A stretch of DNA of 35,501 nucleotides. Origin: Runella sp. (lineage in GTDB: Bacteria; Bacteroidota; Bacteroidia; Cytophagales; Spirosomataceae). The stretch is from positions 1-35,501 of the forward strand of contig NZ_JAIXST010000230.1 in the NCBI RefSeq assembly GCF_027484545.1, given 5' to 3'. The translations under genes and the position numbers were made by a program. Positions 33,327 through 35,501 of the stretch are shown in pieces; within the stretch, counting starts at the first letter, position 1, and each line of letters begins with the position of its first letter. Below the pieces are notes generated by a model. It saw only the letters and a list, made by a program, of their open reading frames with translations, was not told where the DNA came from and searched no databases.

Positions 33327-34433
33327 TCAAACCACATACTTCACCTCCTGCGCTTCCCAGAGCGCAGGGACTTCCAACTTTCCCAACATTCGAGACAAAA
33401 CGGCGTCCGGCACGGGATACGCACGATTCCTGTTTTGAGAAATCAGCTGACGGTAAGGCACTTCCAAATAAATAATCTTGGTTTGGGCCCCGTAACTTGT
33501 AAATAGATCAATCCAAATTTCACGCATCGAACGGCTGATGTTGGTGGCGTTGAACACAAACGGTTGCTTTTTGCGTAAAAAACCTTTGGCCGTTTCTTTG
33601 GCTTCCTGAATCACCCGTCCGTTGGCTTTGGCATCGGTCGGGTCTATTTTGAGCCTTCGGCGAATATCATCCAAACTCAATACCTCATATCCCCTCAAGT
33701 GTTTTTGGATATACGTATCTTTTCCCGTTCCGGGCAGTCCCGACAGCAAAATCACCTCTCCCTGCGTATCGTCAAAAGGTTCGTAGTCAGGTGCTTGGTC
33801 TTCTTTCCTAAAATAAAGAAATTGTCCTAAATTGGAGGGAAACGCAAAGAGTTGACCCCAACAATTCAACTCTTCACAATAGGATTTAAAAAGGCCGTTT
33901 CGGTACAATAAATCGGCTTGGTCCTGACAAATACGCCCTCGGCTATCAGCCTCCGCCAACAATCCCAACCAATGCATATTTACCTCCATATTGGCCTGTA
34001 AAATGGCTTTTTCGGGGTTTTGTTTCTCAAAAAACCACAGCGGAAGGCCGTGATAGCGCACCAACTTCGCGATTTGCTCCCGTAGCTCAAACGGCACGTC
34101 AGTATGTTGATACAACCACGTCCTGACGCTCAATTCCCCCTTTTTGGCATGACCTCTTGACGTAATCCGTCCGTCAGTTTCCAAAACCGTAGTCGAGCGT
34201 TTTTCGATGTCGTGCATCAGAGCCGCCGCCCACACCACTTCCTTCGCCTGCACATCCAAGTGCTGATAATCAGGCAATTTAGCAAGCTCTGCCAGCACCA
34301 TTTGGGTATGCGCGGCCACGTCACCTTCGGCGTGGTGTCGGGCATCTTGGGGTGTGGTTTTCATGTCTTGCACCCAATCAAACGCCTTTTCCAGTTGCGC
34401 CCACTCTTTGTCAGTTGTTAATGTCCATATCAT
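33327..34433 (-). CDS. HD-Pnk: HD phosphoesterase fused to 5'-OH polynucleotide kinase
   Basis: From ATG 34433 the product has 368 residues. The HD domain (about 20-190) has RHHAEGDVAAHT, ALMHDIEK (H74-D75), SRGHAKKGE (H95) and VRYHGLP (H128); in this family it removes 2',3'-cyclic or 2'/3' phosphates. The kinase domain (about 225-368) has the P-loop GLPGTGKDT (232-240), LSLDDIRRRL, and NATNISRSMREIW with the phosphate-binding arginines. A family member from Runella slithyformis was shown to be a bifunctional DNA/RNA end-healing enzyme. The gene overlaps the RNA ligase gene by 23 bases, so healing and sealing are co-expressed. The start is fixed by a rare good Shine-Dalgarno; the upstream alternative is TTG. 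Confidence 0.9.
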   Translation of the reverse strand: MIWTLTTDKEWAQLEKAFDWVQDMKTTPQDARHHAEGDVAAHTQMVLAELAKLPDYQHLDVQAKEVVWAAALMHDIEKRSTTVLETDGRITSRGHAKKGELSVRTWLYQHTDVPFELREQIAKLVRYHGLPLWFFEKQNPEKAILQANMEVNMHWLGLLAEADSRGRICQDQADLLYRNGLFKSYCEELNCWGQLFAFPSNLGQFLYFRKEDQAPDYEPFDDTQGEVILLSGLPGTGKDTYIQKHLRGYEVLSLDDIRRRLKIDPTDAKANGRVIQEAKETAKGFLRKKQPFVFNATNISRSMREIWIDLFTSYGAQTKIIYLEVPYRQLISQNRNRAYPVPDAVLSRMLGKLEVPALWEAQEVKYVV

Positions 34434-35127
34434 GCTCACCTCCTTCCCCAATTAGACGGGCTCTTTTCCAGTTTTTGGTCCAGTGCTCATCGGTTTTTAC
34501 GTGTCCTTTTCGGACGTATTTACACACATTAGCCGCGAAGGCGTCCACCGCATATTCGTTTGCGTTTCGGGTCACTACGCCCTCCATCGAACACGGCTGT
34601 TGGGTGGCCACATCGAACGAATCAAAATCGCTTCGTTGTTGCGCCCACCGCAGCACATTTGCCTCAAAAACTTCTTTGGCAACGGGCGTAGACACCGTTT
34701 CCAAAACGGGCACGCAGGAAAAATCGAAGCAGGCGGCATAAAAAGCCGTTTCTTCCCACGACAGCCACACATCGTGATGACGAACGCCAAACACAAAAAA
34801 ATGCGCGGGCAAAGTGCGGTATTCGATGGAATGAACGGCGTACAGATTTTCGCCAAACAGCTCTAAATCACCCAAATCATGTTTAATCAACTGCCACCGT
34901 TGCCGCAACTGCGCCGTCCAGGGCGACGTAGTGGGGGCTGCGTGGGAACGGGCAAAAACGCCCGCTTTGCTCAAACAATTATTTTCTCCGTCCATTTTTT
35001 CGGTATGAATCAAGGACGTTATGTTGGAAAAAGAGTGCCAATAATCGGAATAGATTCGGTCGTCGCTTGTGGTTCCAGGCGAAAAGGGGAAGTGATACGT
35101 ACGACCGTATTTTGTTGAAATAGCCAT
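34411..35127 (-). CDS. RNA ligase (Rnl2-like nucleotidyltransferase)
   Basis: This 238-residue ATP-dependent ligase has nucleotidyltransferase motif I TEKMDGEN with adenylated K44, motif Ia near FARSH (58-62), motif III AHFFVFGVR (108-116), motif IV MEGVVTRNANEY (from 181) and motif V CKYVRKG (202-208). It should seal 3'-OH/5'-phosphate RNA ends through ligase-AMP and RNA-AMP. It is about 100 residues shorter than T4 Rnl2, lacking most of a C-terminal domain. It is the first gene of the RNA-repair pair with HD-Pnk. The natural substrate (for example tRNA cut by a toxin) is unknown. Confidence 0.85.
   Translation of the reverse strand: MAISTKYGRTYHFPFSPGTTSDDRIYSDYWHSFSNITSLIHTEKMDGENNCLSKAGVFARSHAAPTTSPWTAQLRQRWQLIKHDLGDLELFGENLYAVHSIEYRTLPAHFFVFGVRHHDVWLSWEETAFYAACFDFSCVPVLETVSTPVAKEVFEANVLRWAQQRSDFDSFDVATQQPCSMEGVVTRNANEYAVDAFAANVCKYVRKGHVKTDEHWTKNWKRARLIGEGGEHDMDINN
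34438..34446 (-). promoter_or_regulatory. Strong Shine-Dalgarno deciding the HD-Pnk start
   Basis: AAGGAGGTG on the minus strand lies four bases before ATG 34433, inside the end of the ligase gene. Most genes here lack such a site, so this one suggests reinitiation or independent loading on the overlapping second gene. Confidence 0.7.
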
Positions 35128-35165
35128 TGTAAACTTGGTTAAGTTACGGTAATAGAGTTACTGAA

Positions 35166-35182
35166 CGCCTGAAATTCAGGCG
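35166..35182. promoter_or_regulatory. 17-bp palindrome upstream of the RNA-repair operon
   Basis: CGCCTGAAATTCAGGCG is a perfect dyad of 8-base arms around one base, 39 bases before the ligase ATG and within its predicted leader. It could be a repressor operator or a small RNA hairpin; it could also be a dispersed repeat. Confidence 0.45.
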
Positions 35183-35248
35183 CTGATTTGTAGAAATCTA
35201 TGCGTAACGTATTACATGACTATGCACTGATTGAAGGTTAATAGGCTA

Positions 35249-35256
35249 CAAAGGTA
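35249..35256 (-). promoter_or_regulatory. Possible -7 promoter element of the RNA-repair operon
   Basis: On the minus strand TACCTTTG matches the Bacteroidota TAnnTTTG element. No TTTG partner at the right distance was found. It would give a leader of about 115 bases containing the palindrome at 35166-35182. The stretch from 35183 to 35366 otherwise shows no gene. Confidence 0.4.
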
Positions 35257-35366
35257 TGGGAAATTTTTGGGTCATTACTACCGTAAAATAGCTCGAATAC
35301 CACCGCTTGGGTTTTGCAATTGAAGATATGAGTGAGAGAGTTTAATAGAATAATGACTACCCTCCC

Positions 35367-35397
35367 ATAATTTTGCAAGAGGCACTTGCAAAATTAT
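35367..35397. terminator. Perfect hairpin at the 3' end of the right-edge gene
   Basis: ATAATTTTGCAAG (35367-35379) and CTTGCAAAATTAT (35385-35397) pair perfectly around a 5-base loop. The minus-strand reading frame entering from the right ends within the right arm. The core TGCAAG/CTTGCA is shared with the hairpin at 33206-33240. Confidence 0.65.
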
Positions 35398-35501
35398 AGT
35401 TCACCATACTGCACAGGCTGAATGGCTCTCAGTACATTTTGTTCTAACTTTTTAAACTGTGAATACCAAACCAAAAATTGCTCCAAGCAAGTTGCAACCG
35501 C
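35394..35501 (-). CDS. C-terminal fragment of an unidentified minus-strand gene
   Basis: From the window edge a frame of 35 codons runs to TAA at 35394-35396, ending KLEQNVLRAIQPVQYGEL. It is probably the tail of a protein encoded beyond the window. The sequence is helical in character and I do not recognise it. The hairpin over its stop supports a true 3' end. Confidence 0.45.
   Translation of the reverse strand, partial: AVATCLEQFLVWYSQFKKLEQNVLRAIQPVQYGEL

Noticed and set aside
34434-34451. Upstream TTG start for HD-Pnk
   Set aside because: The ATG at 34433 has a strong Shine-Dalgarno at the right distance; the TTG does not.

Overview
The window looks like a chromosome segment of a Bacteroidota bacterium of the order Cytophagales, plausibly Runella or a near relative. 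The evidence is: two secreted proteins with type IX secretion (T9SS) C-terminal sorting domains; LytS/LytTR signalling; promoters of the Bacteroidota form TTTG-N19-TAnnTTTG; and almost no Shine-Dalgarno sequences. An HD-Pnk end-healing enzyme beside an RNA ligase also fits, because this enzyme family was characterised in Runella slithyformis. The genus is inference. No tRNA, rRNA, CRISPR array or insertion sequence was seen.

Positions 1-9000 are an A/T-rich defence region on the minus strand: a PLD-nuclease/helicase fusion, then an Eco57I-type DNA methyltransferase, then the C-terminal scrap of a second methyltransferase, then a DUF1016 (YhcG-like) nuclease gene broken by one in-frame TGA. 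Perfect or near-perfect hairpins punctuate the gene ends. The helicase and methyltransferase form a two-gene restriction-modification-like system; it is the best candidate for something unusual here.

Positions 9001-21896 are mostly core genome: an OmpR-type two-component system divergent from a T9SS-sorted envelope protein, then adk, obgE, a 1274-residue secreted SASA-type esterase carrying nine Ig-like modules, aroE, a GNAT acetyltransferase pseudogene with one in-frame TAG, a Tat-exported lipoprotein phosphoesterase, and ispH.

Positions 21889-27153 hold a Uma2-family nuclease-fold protein, GDP-L-fucose synthase, a LytTR regulator and its LytS-like kinase separated by a long imperfect inverted repeat, a gamma-carbonic-anhydrase-like protein, and a VapBC-type toxin-antitoxin pair.

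Positions 27154-35501 hold oligopeptidase B, RecQ, a secreted unknown, a second PIN-domain toxin-antitoxin pair with a textbook Bacteroidota promoter, and an overlapping RNA-repair cassette (RNA ligase plus HD-Pnk). Fragments of further genes lie at both edges. Several intergenic palindromes look like bidirectional terminators or REP-type repeats, and one has captured the 3' end of the histidine kinase gene.
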